Shown in pieces: positions 37,032 through 45,887 of a DNA stretch of 64,000 nucleotides. The stretch lies in assembly GCA_037200885.1 (NCBI GenBank), contig JBBCIN010000001.1, positions 806,001 through 870,000 on the forward strand, written 5' to 3'. How positions within the stretch are numbered: the first letter of the stretch is position 1; each line of letters opens with the position of its first letter. Origin of the DNA: PMG-095 sp037200885. GTDB taxonomy: Bacteria > Myxococcota_A > Polyangia > Polyangiales > Polyangiaceae. A program made the translations under genes and the position numbers. The notes under the pieces were generated by a model. It made no database searches and was not told the DNA's origin. It saw only the letters and a list, made by a program, of their open reading frames with translations.

Positions 37032-37424
37032 TCAAATTCCCGGGTCGGGTGTTTTTTCTTCGTCGCCTGACCGTTTGGGCGTCGGCTTCCATCGCGGGCG
37101 GCGGATCGCGCGGCTGAGGTCGAGGCCCTCCAGCACGAGCAGCAGCTCGGCCCCCTCGACTGTCACGTGTCCCGTTTCGCTCTTCCAAGGGACCCGGAAA
37201 TAGCCCTTCTCGAGCCGTTTCGTCGTGAGCACGTAACCGTCGCGATCCCAATACAAAACGCGCACGATGTCTGCGCGCTTCGTGAAAAATACAAACAGCA
37301 TTCCCGACAGCGGGTCCATCAAAAATTGCGATCGCACCAGCGTCGATAGCCCATTGATCCCCTTGCGCCCGTCCACGCGGCTCGTCGCGAGTAGCAGCCG
37401 CGCCCCCGGTGGCAACGTCAGCAT
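37032..37424 (-). CDS. tnpB: IS66 accessory protein TnpB
   Basis: 130 residues. ARLLLATSRVDGRKGINGLS, GMLFVFFTKRADIVRVLYWD and GYFRVPW are the signature of IS66 Orf2/TnpB, which is required for transposition in IS66 elements but has no known catalytic activity. It overlaps tnpA by 7 bases and lies 15 bases before tnpC. Confidence 0.93.
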   Translation of the reverse strand: MLTLPPGARLLLATSRVDGRKGINGLSTLVRSQFLMDPLSGMLFVFFTKRADIVRVLYWDRDGYVLTTKRLEKGYFRVPWKSETGHVTVEGAELLLVLEGLDLSRAIRRPRWKPTPKRSGDEEKTPDPGI

Positions 37425-37750
37425 CCGCTGGCTCGGCGCGCGATCTCCACGACCAGTCGCGCTAGCTCGTCTACGCCGAGTATGCCGAGCCGTACTGTGA
37501 CACCGCGGTGCTCGAGCTCCACGGCGTGTTGACTCGAGAACGGGACCGCCACGAAGCTCACGTCACCGTCAGCTTTCTGCCCAAGGCGCTCCTCCCAGTA
37601 CGAAAGCCGCGTGGCCGTGATGCCCCGCTGCGCGGCGAACTTCACCGCGCTCAGCCCGGATTCCTGCCACTCCCGCAGCACCTCGCGTCCTTCAGCCTCT
37701 GTCCAACGCTTCGCGCGCACCTTTCGTGTCTTCTCCGCCGGCTCTGACAT
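37418..37750 (-). CDS. tnpA: IS66 accessory protein TnpA (Orf1)
   Basis: 110 residues. The helix-turn-helix region RWTEAEGREVLREWQESGLS and RGITATRLSYWEERLG followed by GVTVRLGILGVDELARLV fits IS66 TnpA, a DNA-binding helper. It is the first gene of the IS66 operon, about 60 bases inside the right inverted repeat. Confidence 0.9.
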   Translation of the reverse strand: MSEPAEKTRKVRAKRWTEAEGREVLREWQESGLSAVKFAAQRGITATRLSYWEERLGQKADGDVSFVAVPFSSQHAVELEHRGVTVRLGILGVDELARLVVEIARRASGC

Positions 37751-37808
37751 CCGTCAAATCTAGGCGCTCAAGCCAGCTCCGGGCTCACGCCGTTCGCGGA
37801 TGGGTTAC

Positions 37809-38170
37809 GATTACGCAGACTCCTGTGTCGGGCTCGGAATCGCGTACGAAGAAGGCCGTGGCGTCGTGACCGACTTGCCGCGCGCCGCCAGTCTCTACGA
37901 CCAAGGCTGCACGCGCGGAAGCGCCTTAGGTTGCGATAGGCTGGCTCGGCTCCTGGTCGACGCGCGCGGCGTCCCCGCGGACTACCTTCGCGCGCGAACG
38001 CTGAGTGAAACGGCTCGCCGTGGCCAGTACGCGGACGGCTGCTACATTCCATGGGTATCTGCTCCGTGAGGGTTTGGGAGGCCAAAAAGATTCCGTCAAA
38101 GGCAAGGCGTTCATCGACGAGGCCTGTCAGCTCGGATCTGCCCGGGCTTGCGGCGCCGCACGTCATTTGA
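37809..38170 (+). pseudogene. Sel1-repeat lipoprotein, 3' part
   Basis: Directly after the second GATTACGC copy the frame continues the 5' part (DYADSCVGLGIAYEEGRGVV, DQGCTRGSALGCDRLARLLV). Near 38045 there is a further 1-nt frameshift (GCTACATTCCATGG): one frame ends WVSAP, the other continues HGYLLREGLGGQKDSVKGKA and ACQLGSARACGAARHL. The gene is therefore damaged twice, by IS66 and by an indel. A terminator hairpin follows at 38186. Confidence 0.8.
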
Positions 38171-38185
38171 AGCACCCGCGCGCCA

Positions 38186-38207
38186 AAAACCGAATGGCCT
38201 CGGTTTT
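38186..38207 (+). terminator. Rho-independent terminator after the sel1 gene
   Basis: AAAACCGA (38186-38193) pairs with TCGGTTTT (38200-38207) around ATGGCC. A second T run (eight T) follows at 38213-38220. Confidence 0.7.
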
Positions 38208-38275
38208 CACGGTTTTTTTTCAGGTGCACGGGGGCGCAACGCGCGCTGAATATCGCGAAACGTCAGCACAAAAGA

Positions 38276-38312
38276 GAACCGCGGAATCGAGTCGTTCTCG
38301 ATTCCGCGGTTC
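38276..38312 (-). terminator. Original terminator of the initiator tRNA gene, displaced
   Basis: A perfect 16-bp stem, GAACCGCGGAATCGAG (38276-38291) with its complement at 38297-38312. On the minus strand the stem is followed by TCTTTT. It lies immediately beyond the left attachment repeat, where the 3' end of the tRNA-fMet gene would have been before integration, so I take it as the ancestral tRNA terminator. Confidence 0.7.
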
Positions 38313-38359
38313 AGTAGTTGCGCGGGGAGGATTTGAACCTCCGACCTTCGGGTTATGAG
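38310..38359 (-). repeat. attL: 50-bp copy of the 3' end of tRNA-fMet
   Basis: From TTCAGTAGTTGCGCGGGGAG to GGGTTATGAG these 50 bases are identical to 50650-50699, which include the 3' half of the intact tRNA gene. It contains the T arm and the anticodon (CAT on the minus strand) but not the D arm or the 5' acceptor strand, so this copy is not a tRNA. It marks the left end of the integrated element. Confidence 0.92.
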
Positions 38360-38512
38360 GAGCATGCGACAATCTTGTGCGCCTTGTAGGTTTTGTACCG
38401 AGCAATATATCGAGCAGCGCAACCCGGTCAACCTTGCGGCGCTTGCGTCGTGCGGCCTGTCGCTGGCCCATTCGTGGCCCCTACCCGCTTCGAGACGTCC
38501 GGCTGCGCTTCC

Positions 38513-40273
38513 CTAACGCCAACCCAGGCCACCGATCAAGATCCCGGACAGCTCCTCGTCTCTCGCTGCGAGCGCGGCCTGAAGCTGTGGGGTCATCGAA
38601 CCGTCAATCGAACCTCGGGCGATCCCGAGCAGGATCTCCCCCAACACTACTTCCTGATCGACGTCTTTTGTCGCGACGGCGAGTTCTTGACACAGAGACT
38701 GCGGCTGAAGCGTGTGCCCCCACTCCCGCGGCAGGACCGTTCGCAATATCGCGGCGCGAAGGAGGCCTTCCGAGTAATTTCTGACGTTCTTAACATCGAA
38801 AACCCTGAACTCCGGGAAGTGTGGGTTAAGCCGTTTGCGTTCGTCGTCATTTCGCAGCCATTGCAGCGCCGAGGCTAGCGAGAACAGCGCTGCGGTGGAC
38901 GTCATCCCCTCGGGCCCGACCAGCGATCCGTGACCAAGGCGGGGCGAAAGCACCCCCGGCAAGAGAAGCAACGGTTCACATCCGCTGGCGCTCTCGCGCT
39001 CGCTGAGCGACGCGACGCGATCCGTCAGCCATACGGGGGGATCGGGTAGCGGTGAGGAGATCGCGGACAGGAAATCGTACTCCCTGCACCATGGGCAATT
39101 CGCTGTATCCCAGTTCGGTAAGTAGAATTGCTCCACCGCCTGCAACTGTGCCGTCCAAGGCACGTTCTTGGTGAGGGCGACGATCAGCTTCTTCCATTCG
39201 ACCTCTGATGTCGGTCGCCCCAAACCAACGAGAAAATTTACAGACGTCGGGCGTTTTGCTCTTCGACGCAGATTCTCGTTGTGGCTCGATAGTCGGCTAC
39301 CTGACACGAGGACGTCGTCGAGTATAAGGAACTCAGTCGAGTTCTGAAGCAGACCGCGCGCAGTCTCTGACAGGTGGGTGAGATTTCGCAACGAGTTGAG
39401 CGCTACCGATGGGCACCTTAGCACTTCGGCGGCCACGGCGCCCAAGCGCATGCTGATATCATCCTCTGGGGTGACGATGACCTGAGGCTTTGCCATCGCT
39501 TTGAGCTGAGCGACGTATCTTTCCTCGAACATCGGACAATCGAGCATGGCGCCGACATTCACGTGGAAGGCGTGATGGCGTCGCTCGCGATCATCACGGT
39601 GGACGCTCAGCAGTTCCGGAAGTGCGTGGTAGCGTTTCATAAACGCTGCAGGTCCATTTTGTGGAGCCGGGCCGCGAACTCGCTGCAGTAGCCGCCCCCA
39701 AAACGACTTCCTCCCAACGTTGCCCGCAGTACTATCCCCTCGGAAATGCGACGCGCCCAAAACAACGGGCTTTTCTGGGAAATCCTTTAGGTAGTAGAGG
39801 CCTGGATGAAGAGAGATCGCTACGCTTCCTGCCTTACAAAGCGGGCAAGCGCCCGCGGGATAGTTGGTTGGCTTAATATTCAGCTGGCACAGAAATGGAG
39901 CCGAAGGCTCGACACCAGCTAGCTGGTACACACCAATGCAACTCACATTCGAACAACCTTGCTGCTCAGCGATCTCGCGCACGATTCGTGCAAATCGGCC
40001 GCTGCTGGTTACGCTGACGATGCACTTGAGCTTTCCCCCGTACGGCATCTGAGAAATGAGCCGACTGATCTGTTCTTTGGCGCCCAGTCGGTCTTGTTGC
40101 GGATGATTTGCCAAGCAGTCTAGAGGGACATCCTTCTGCTGGAGTTGAAGCGCACGCAATACGACCGACGAAATACTCCATGTGTCCACGAGGAGCGCGT
40201 CTCCGTCTGCGACGTGCGGGAGCAACCAAAAATGCGAGACACTCGAGAGCTTCTCGGGAACGGATTGCATCAC
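38513..40273 (-). CDS. PRTase-like protein with Cys pairs, unknown function
   Basis: 586 residues from GTG 40273 (or ATG 40270). The segment SVALNSLRNLTHLSETARGL and TEFLILDDVLVSGSRLSSHN looks like a phosphoribosyltransferase PRPP-binding loop (hydrophobic stretch, DD, then a T/S-G loop). Two Cys pairs, ACPLCKAG near residue 143 and NCPWCREYDF, suggest zinc binding. The N-terminus (SSVSHFWLLPHVADGDALLV, then DTWSISSVVLRAL) also looks like an orotate-type PRTase start. It follows the GHKL and thyX genes in one direction. Possibly it was longer, joined to the segment upstream by a now-shifted frame. No named family is recognised. Confidence 0.55.
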   Translation of the reverse strand: MMQSVPEKLSSVSHFWLLPHVADGDALLVDTWSISSVVLRALQLQQKDVPLDCLANHPQQDRLGAKEQISRLISQMPYGGKLKCIVSVTSSGRFARIVREIAEQQGCSNVSCIGVYQLAGVEPSAPFLCQLNIKPTNYPAGACPLCKAGSVAISLHPGLYYLKDFPEKPVVLGASHFRGDSTAGNVGRKSFWGRLLQRVRGPAPQNGPAAFMKRYHALPELLSVHRDDRERRHHAFHVNVGAMLDCPMFEERYVAQLKAMAKPQVIVTPEDDISMRLGAVAAEVLRCPSVALNSLRNLTHLSETARGLLQNSTEFLILDDVLVSGSRLSSHNENLRRRAKRPTSVNFLVGLGRPTSEVEWKKLIVALTKNVPWTAQLQAVEQFYLPNWDTANCPWCREYDFLSAISSPLPDPPVWLTDRVASLSERESASGCEPLLLLPGVLSPRLGHGSLVGPEGMTSTAALFSLASALQWLRNDDERKRLNPHFPEFRVFDVKNVRNYSEGLLRAAILRTVLPREWGHTLQPQSLCQELAVATKDVDQEVVLGEILLGIARGSIDGSMTPQLQAALAARDEELSGILIGGLGWR

Positions 40274-40718
40274 CCAAACGAAAGAATGCGGAGCAGTGGT
40301 TCAGCGATGGCGCTACATAGTGATGGTGCGGGTTGTTGCGGTAAAAGCACACATCTTCATGTTTGCTTACGAGTCGAAATAGATCGATCTGTCGAACTTC
40401 CTCCGCAGACTGAGTCGGTTGCTCAATCAGGGTAGACATCTCGACCGAAAAGAGACGAGTTTGACCGTCTACGAAACTCAAAGCCTGAAGGGGTAGTCCA
40501 GTTACTCGGCCTAGAAGGTCGGACCGAATGTCGGCGGCATCAGGCGACTTCAATCGCTCTAAAAGATCGGCCGGTAAGCGCAGGACAATGCTCGTTGCTA
40601 GACGCTGGATACGATCATCGAGCGAAATGTATGAGTCAAGATCGGGTAGCCCTGCTCCAGAGGGCAAGTCGATTAGGTGAGGTCCTCTGGCCACCTCATG
40701 CCCGCTCTCCACTGTCAT
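40262..40718 (-). CDS. Upstream ORF, possible N-terminal part of the PRTase-like gene
   Basis: The frame starts at ATG 40718 (MTVESGHEVARGPHLIDLPS), 14 bases after the GHKL stop. It continues with SYISLDDRIQRLATSIVLRL, PLQALSFVDGQTRLFSVEMS and SLNHCSAFFRLGDAI. From about 40262 its reading frame turns into Arg-rich sequence without coding character (formally open to 39966), while the next gene's frame becomes convincing at the same place. Either two genes overlap here or a 1-nt shift split one protein of about 740 residues. Function unknown. Confidence 0.5.
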
Positions 40719-40732
40719 TCTCCCCACTCCGT

Positions 40733-41860
40733 CTAAAAGAGCTGCTCTTGGTCGCCGGCTCCTGCCGTCTCGACCCACAATAACGTCAGCGATGTCCCTA
40801 GGTCGCCCAAATCCGAAGCGGAACGCAGTCGTTCAAGCGGGACGCGCTTTTCGAGCACAGGTAGCGAAAAATCTGCGACGGCGGTGAGGTCGCCCGACTT
40901 CACGAGTAGCAGCGCTTTCAAGCGTGCCGCAGCTGAGCAAAGTCTCGGCAAGCCAAGTCCGCCTTCGACATCCGTCCCCCGTGGCTTCCGCGTTTCGCCA
41001 GGCTCGAAAGCTCGTGTTAGGCGTGCCCACGGTGTCTCTCCAGGTGCTGGACGCAAGGTTCGCTGAATACCCGGTCCCAGGTCAGCGACGGTATAGGCCA
41101 GCACGCGCCTTTGGGCTCCGAGGTTCCCCCAAACCCTCTGGAGATAGAGGCGCTGAAGTTCAGAGAGCCCCTGGCGAGTTCGAGCCTCGGCGTGCGAACC
41201 AAACACCAGTTTTTCGACCAGGATGCCACGAATGCCGCGAACTCCGGCGCCGTTCGCATCGTTCCGTGCATGTTCGAATGAATTCCGGGCCGCCTCAAAT
41301 ATGAACGTGATCGCATCATCTTCGGACTTCGAGTACCCACCTTTCGCGACTCCCAGATTTCGCGATCTTTCGAGAAGGACGGCGCTGAAACGGTCTCGCT
41401 TTGGAAAGCCGGCAATCCCGGCCCGAAGACACTCCGGCACTGGGTCGTCGGGATCGCGAGACACCAGTGACATTCGCTTCCCGTCGCCCACTGCACCGCG
41501 TCCAATTCGAACTCGGCGCCACAAACAATCCAAAATTTCAGCGCGGCTTGCTGTGGACGAATGCACTCGAATGCTGCGAGCCGCAACGATTAGCGCTAGT
41601 CCAAACAGGCCGTCGAATAGACCAAGTTTCGCATCCTGCCCCTTCGTTTGGTCCTCTGCGAGGATGTCGAACGTGCATTCCAAGTCAATTGACGACGCGG
41701 TTTGTAGTTCTCGCAGAACGCCGAGAGCCACACCCTCCACTGCCAAGGCGAAACTCGAGGTTTTACTGACGGAGAATTTGACCTGATGCCCCTTCGCTCG
41801 ATGCCACTTCGCGAGGTCGTCCAACGCGGTCGCCTGCCCAATGTTCAGAGGGATAGCCAC
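40733..41860 (-). CDS. GHKL (histidine kinase-like) ATPase
   Basis: 375 residues from ATG 41860. The Bergerat-fold motifs are clear: N box FIFEAARNSFEHARND near residue 195, G1 TVADLGPGIQRTL near 260, and G2 GGLGLPRLCSAAARLKALLL near 305. There is no phospho-acceptor domain, receiver or membrane segment, so it is not a standard sensor kinase; it resembles stand-alone GHKL/Hsp90-type ATPases of conflict systems. It starts 7 bases after the thyX stop and is followed closely by the PRTase-like gene, which implies one operon. Confidence 0.75.
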   Translation of the reverse strand: MAIPLNIGQATALDDLAKWHRAKGHQVKFSVSKTSSFALAVEGVALGVLRELQTASSIDLECTFDILAEDQTKGQDAKLGLFDGLFGLALIVAARSIRVHSSTASRAEILDCLWRRVRIGRGAVGDGKRMSLVSRDPDDPVPECLRAGIAGFPKRDRFSAVLLERSRNLGVAKGGYSKSEDDAITFIFEAARNSFEHARNDANGAGVRGIRGILVEKLVFGSHAEARTRQGLSELQRLYLQRVWGNLGAQRRVLAYTVADLGPGIQRTLRPAPGETPWARLTRAFEPGETRKPRGTDVEGGLGLPRLCSAAARLKALLLVKSGDLTAVADFSLPVLEKRVPLERLRSASDLGDLGTSLTLLWVETAGAGDQEQLF

Positions 41861-41867
41861 GGTAGCC

Positions 41868-42815
41868 TCAGGAATGCTCGTCGCTGTACCAGGGAAGGGC
41901 TATTCCAAGTGCTGTCAGCTTCGTCTCCAACTCATCTCGCTCGCGATTGCGCGTCCTCGGTTGACCTGACTCCGGCAAGAGGCCCGCTTGCGTCGCGGCA
42001 GCGATAGCGTCACCCGTGGCGCCGCGGCTCAAAGCAGCAAGGACCGCGGCCTCAACTCGCGACAGCTCGACGCCGTTGAGTCGATAGTCGACAAACGCTT
42101 CCCAGGCGAGAGGTACCCAGCGACGTACGATCTCGTTGCCGATCGTATTTGCATAGCTTCGGATTTCTAGCTGCGCATGCCCGTCCATGCGTAGTGCTAA
42201 GAAGTGAAAAAGGTTGTGCAGATCGACCTTCCAGTACGCTTCCGTATAGGTTGAGAGTGGCAAGTCTTTCCGTGCCTGTTCTCTCGCCACGCCCGCCGCG
42301 AGGCGCTCCTCATAGACTTCGCGCGCCTGTCGTTGATACTCTGCTTCTCGAGTGGAAAGCGCAGTTCCAGCAACGGAATCCAGAAACCCGCCGCTTCCCT
42401 GCTTGTTGGCCGTCGACTGTTCGCGCCACTCTCCAGGCAAAGTTTTCTGAGAGCCATCAATCGCGACCGAGTAGCGTGTGGAATACTCGTTGACGTTTGC
42501 GGTCCGATGCCGAATCCACTGTCGCCACGTGTCCATCGGCACGCGGACGTGCAGCTTGATCTCGCACATCTCAAGCGGTGTTGTGTGTCGATGGCGCATC
42601 AAATATCGAATGAGCCCGCGGTCTTCCTGGACTTTCTTTGTTCCTGCACCGTATGAAACTCGCGCAGCTTGCACGATCGCAGCGTCGGATCCCATGTAAT
42701 CGATCACTCGCACGAAGCCGTCGTCCAACACTTGGAACGACGCTCCGAGGATCTCGTCAAGGTCGGCGACTTTCAAACGCTCCAATCGATTGTTTCTGTC
42801 GGTGTCGTCGGTCAT
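41868..42815 (-). CDS. thyX: FAD-dependent thymidylate synthase ThyX
   Basis: 315 residues from ATG 42815 (MTDDTDRNNRLERLKVADLD); an earlier ATG at 42869 is possible. The ThyX signature RHR-x7-S is present as WIRHRTANVNEYSTRYS, together with YLMRHRHTTPLEMCEIKLHV, the segment KDLPLSTYTEAYWKVDLHNL and the final NTIGNEIVRRWVP. ThyX methylates dUMP using methylenetetrahydrofolate and FAD/NADPH. In mobile DNA it may supply dTMP for element replication, or serve the linked genes, since it leads the GHKL/PRTase operon. Confidence 0.93.
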   Translation of the reverse strand: MTDDTDRNNRLERLKVADLDEILGASFQVLDDGFVRVIDYMGSDAAIVQAARVSYGAGTKKVQEDRGLIRYLMRHRHTTPLEMCEIKLHVRVPMDTWRQWIRHRTANVNEYSTRYSVAIDGSQKTLPGEWREQSTANKQGSGGFLDSVAGTALSTREAEYQRQAREVYEERLAAGVAREQARKDLPLSTYTEAYWKVDLHNLFHFLALRMDGHAQLEIRSYANTIGNEIVRRWVPLAWEAFVDYRLNGVELSRVEAAVLAALSRGATGDAIAAATQAGLLPESGQPRTRNRERDELETKLTALGIALPWYSDEHS

Positions 42816-42969
42816 CTGGGGGGCCTTTGCGTTTGCGGTTACGCGAGCCGTTCGAGTATCGTTCGGCATACACAAAGATGCCAGCGAAGCCGCGGGAGCC
42901 TCGAGAAATCCGGACATGTGGCGGAGCTTGGAGCTTGCGATTCTTGCGGAGCCCTGTCACCTTGCCCCG

Positions 42970-43719
42970 ATGGCGGCAGTCTACGGAACCGCAGCTCCAA
43001 ATGAAAAGGAAATGGCTGATGCGAGACGTCCTGGTCATTCGAAGGAGGCGCTCCGGGCGGCCATTATTCACTTGCTCGACTTAGCTGCGTGTTGGGAAAA
43101 CCGAGGCGACCGTGACGACGACGCGGCGTCTGCAGTGCTTACCGAGGTGGTTGACCGGTTACTTTCGAGTTTGGCCGATCAGCGTAACCGTGCAGCGCTC
43201 GCTCGTGCTCGAGACCTAATTGACGATTTAAGCAACGTCTATACATCGACGCGCGCGCTTGGCACCACGGCGTACGTTCAGCAGCAGCAAGTCTCCGTGA
43301 CGTTGGCCGCGCATGGTATCGAGGCAACGAACGCTCGCCTGGATGCGGCGGTCCTCACAAGCGAGGAGATCAAAGATGAAATGGGGCCTGTGCTTGCGGC
43401 AAGCAAGGTCGTCGCTTCTCTTCTCGCGGTACCCGAGCGCACGATACATGACCAACGACGTCGAAGTCGCGCGAGGAAACTGACCGGTCCCCCAATGACG
43501 GGCTGGAATTTACGAATGGGACGTTTCGGACTTGTTCGATACGCTCTCCGCGTGCTGCGCGTCGCTCCAGAGCTTGTGGAGATAATCCTCCGCGAGAACT
43601 CCCGCCAAATATCTCTGCCCTGCGGCGAGACAACGCGGGACGGAGGTTCTGACAACGGTGATGGGACTGTCACCACGCGCGCCCGACTAAGGGGCAGTCG
43701 CTTTTGGACGAGCGGTTAG
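42970..43719 (+). CDS. Hypothetical protein divergent from thyX
   Basis: About 249 residues from ATG 42970, or 235 from ATG 43012 (MADARRPGHSKEALRAAIIH). It is helix-rich, with a central region VVDRLLSSLADQRNRAALAR, DLIDDLSNVYTSTRALG and a polar stretch YVQQQQVSVTLAAHGIEATN. The segment LAVPERTIHDQRRRSRARK may be a DNA-contacting basic region. I recognise no family. It shares a short divergent promoter region with thyX and could regulate it. Confidence 0.6.
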   Translation: MAAVYGTAAPNEKEMADARRPGHSKEALRAAIIHLLDLAACWENRGDRDDDAASAVLTEVVDRLLSSLADQRNRAALARARDLIDDLSNVYTSTRALGTTAYVQQQQVSVTLAAHGIEATNARLDAAVLTSEEIKDEMGPVLAASKVVASLLAVPERTIHDQRRRSRARKLTGPPMTGWNLRMGRFGLVRYALRVLRVAPELVEIILRENSRQISLPCGETTRDGGSDNGDGTVTTRARLRGSRFWTSG

Positions 43720-43841
43720 TAGCAGAGCTCTAAGATTGCGGCCGGAGAAATCGTAGCCTCGCGAAAAATGAGAGTCCTATCGCACGATGAACGGTTTCAA
43801 ACGGCGGGTCGGAGCTGGCGAGGCGCGCGCCACAGTCAGGG

Positions 43842-45345
43842 TCAGCGTGCCGGCGTCGCGTTGCGCCGGTCGCGAAGATCCCAGCACCCAAAGCCCCCGG
43901 ATTCCTCGTCGTGGTCTTCAATGAATTCGCTCGTGCCCAAGAGCGGCGACGTTCGCGGAAGCTCTTCGAATGCTCGTGCCGCCTCGCGAGCGAGCCACGA
44001 GGCCATCACGCGGTCTCCCGCGTGCGCGGCGGGGGAGAACGCGAGCAGTTCCCTGGCCCAGGCGCGGCTTTCGGGTGCATCGGGAACAAGCCAGCGTTCC
44101 TGCTCCAACTCCAGCGCAAAGGGATTCGACGCCGAACGTCGGATCGTGTCGATTTCGTCCTGTGGCGTGCGCTTCGACGTGCACGCCGTCACCCTCGAGA
44201 AACTGAATGATGTACGGACTGCGCGGCGTTGCTCTCCACACGCACGCGGCTCCTGTATCGTGCTCGGACTGACTTAATGCGGGCGACTAGCTCAGGCGCT
44301 TGCCAGCGGCCGGCTTCGATCCCGAGCACTTGGCGGCGACCGTCTGGAAGCAGCGCAATCGTAAAGAGCACGGACTCGTCGTGCTCGCTTGTGCTGCCCA
44401 CTCCTAGATCAACGCCAGTGAACGTTGGCCACGGCTGATCGTTGCGCTCTGCCATATCTAATGCCATATCTAAGTGCAGCTCAGCGGCAGCCTCGAAGGC
44501 TCGTTCAATCCACGTCTCTCGAAATCGCGAGCTGGCGTCGGATAGCACGGTCAAGAGCATCTGCCTGCTGAACTCCAATTCTCCGATCTCGCGGCGTCGC
44601 TGGTCAAGGCGTTCGCGAGGCCAAGCTTCGGGCCAGAGCGGTTCGCTCGCCGCGTTCATTGCCGGGTCCCGCTGTACGCGGTACTCGCCGCTGAGTTCGA
44701 GTTGATGCAAGAGATCCTCACGATGCCACGGTGTCCCGACGACGATCGCACGCCCGGTCGCTACGACACGGCCAACGAGCGTAGAGCGAAACCACGCAAC
44801 TACCTTTTCGCGCTGACTGGCCGTAAAAGTGTTCTCGAACGAACAGACGTCATCCAAAATGGCGAGGTCGAGGGCGAGCGCCGAGCAGCGGCCCGTTGAC
44901 CCCGAGCGCAATGACGGATGGATCCTTCGACGCACCCGGTCGCTCAACAACGATTTCGGAGTCTGACCAGCGCTCGCGGGCTCCGCGTGCTGGACGCAAG
45001 TTCGGAAATACCTCACGCAAGCGTGGGTTGCGGAGAATGTGCTCGCGGAGCGCCGCAAGCGGACGCGCAGCTTGCGTGTGGGTCTCCGAAACGAGTGCGA
45101 TCCGCGAATCGGCGCGTTGCCGAGGGTCCACAATGGTAGCGCGACGGGAAGCCAAGGTGGTTTTTCCGTGTTCGACGGGTGCCATCAGAACAAGCCGGGG
45201 CGCGTCCGACAGAGCGGCCGACCATGCCTGGTGGTTGGGGGTGCCAACTGAAGCCCGAACACGTATCCCGCGAACGCTGCGAGATCGCGGCGTGCGTGCC
45301 GGAGCTGCAGTTCACGCCGGGCGGCTGCGCGGTTCTCTAGGGCTC
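43842..45345 (-). pseudogene. Phage terminase large subunit, several frameshifts
   Basis: Homology can be followed leftwards through changing frames: ELQLRHARRDLAAFAGYVFG, the Walker A-like MAPVEHGKTTLASRRATIVD, Walker B LDLAILDDVC with GTPWHREDLLHQLE, the nuclease half FTGVDLGVGSTSEHDESVLF and SPYIIQFLEGDGVHVEAHAT, and a C-terminus LELEQERWLVPDAPESRAWA. At least four shifts are needed (near 45230, 44880, 44215 and 44130), one of them in a CCCCC run. Terminases cut and pump DNA into capsids. This one cannot be translated as a whole. Confidence 0.75.
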
Positions 45346-45770
45346 GTGCCGTCACGTGCGAATGCCTCCAATTCTTCGTCGGACCACTTTCCGAATTCGG
45401 TTACAACCTCGTGCCGACTCTCCGCACCTCCGAGCACAAACGCCTCGAGCCGGATGACTCGCTCGAGTTCTGCCGCGGTGACGTCGGTACCGTTCACCTT
45501 CTTCGAGGCGAGAGCGGTTGCAAGCCGGGCCTTGTACTCTCTGACCAAAACCAAACTATCCGCCATTGCGTCAGCCAGAGAATACTCAGCACGTTTTTGT
45601 GCGAGCCGCCGGATCTCCGCTAGTCGCTCATCCCACCGGTCTAGAAAACGGTACCGTTCGACGGTGGCGTGGTGGACTCCGCACTTCCTCGCTACGAACT
45701 CGACAGTTTGAACCTCCTGAAAGGCTTCCCAAAGCGCATCACGTCGCACCGAAGATAGCCGATTCGCCAT
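45312..45770 (-). CDS. Terminase small subunit-like HTH protein
   Basis: 152 residues. The N-terminal helix-turn-helix (RDALWEAFQEVQTVEFVARK, CGVHHATVERYRFLDRWDER) is followed by a helical region, as in small terminases that bind phage pac sites. It lies directly upstream of, and overlapping, the large terminase remnant, which supports the call. The frame is intact. Confidence 0.65.
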   Translation of the reverse strand: MANRLSSVRRDALWEAFQEVQTVEFVARKCGVHHATVERYRFLDRWDERLAEIRRLAQKRAEYSLADAMADSLVLVREYKARLATALASKKVNGTDVTAAELERVIRLEAFVLGGAESRHEVVTEFGKWSDEELEAFARDGTSPREPRSRPA

Positions 45771-45887
45771 CGGTGCCCCACGTTACCACGTTGCGCTTGG
45801 CATGGGAACAACCGTCGAGCGCGGTACGCAGTGCATCTGCAAGCGCTTGCATAGCCTGCACGCGCGCCGCGCGGAGGCGTCACTCGT

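Larger units (their letters stand above)
34870..37808 (-). mobile_element. IS66-family insertion sequence with 8-bp duplication
   Basis: 2939 bp. The left end reads GTAAGCCATCCG, and the right end is the complement of GTAACCCATCCG, the usual GTAA start of IS66 ends. It is flanked by direct repeats GATTACGC at 34862-34869 and 37809-37816, the 8-bp size typical of the family. It carries tnpA, tnpB and tnpC on the minus strand, and one additional plus-strand gene at its left end. All three transposition genes are open, so it looks recent and possibly active. It splits a Sel1 lipoprotein gene. Confidence 0.92.

Noticed and set aside
38310..38359. Possible second tRNA-Met gene
   Set aside because: Only the 3' half is present; D arm and 5' acceptor strand are missing. 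It is the attachment duplicate.
39966..40261. Continuation of the upstream ORF (40718 frame) to 39966
   Set aside because: Arg-rich, without coding character; the other frame (PRTase-like gene) is convincing over the same bases.
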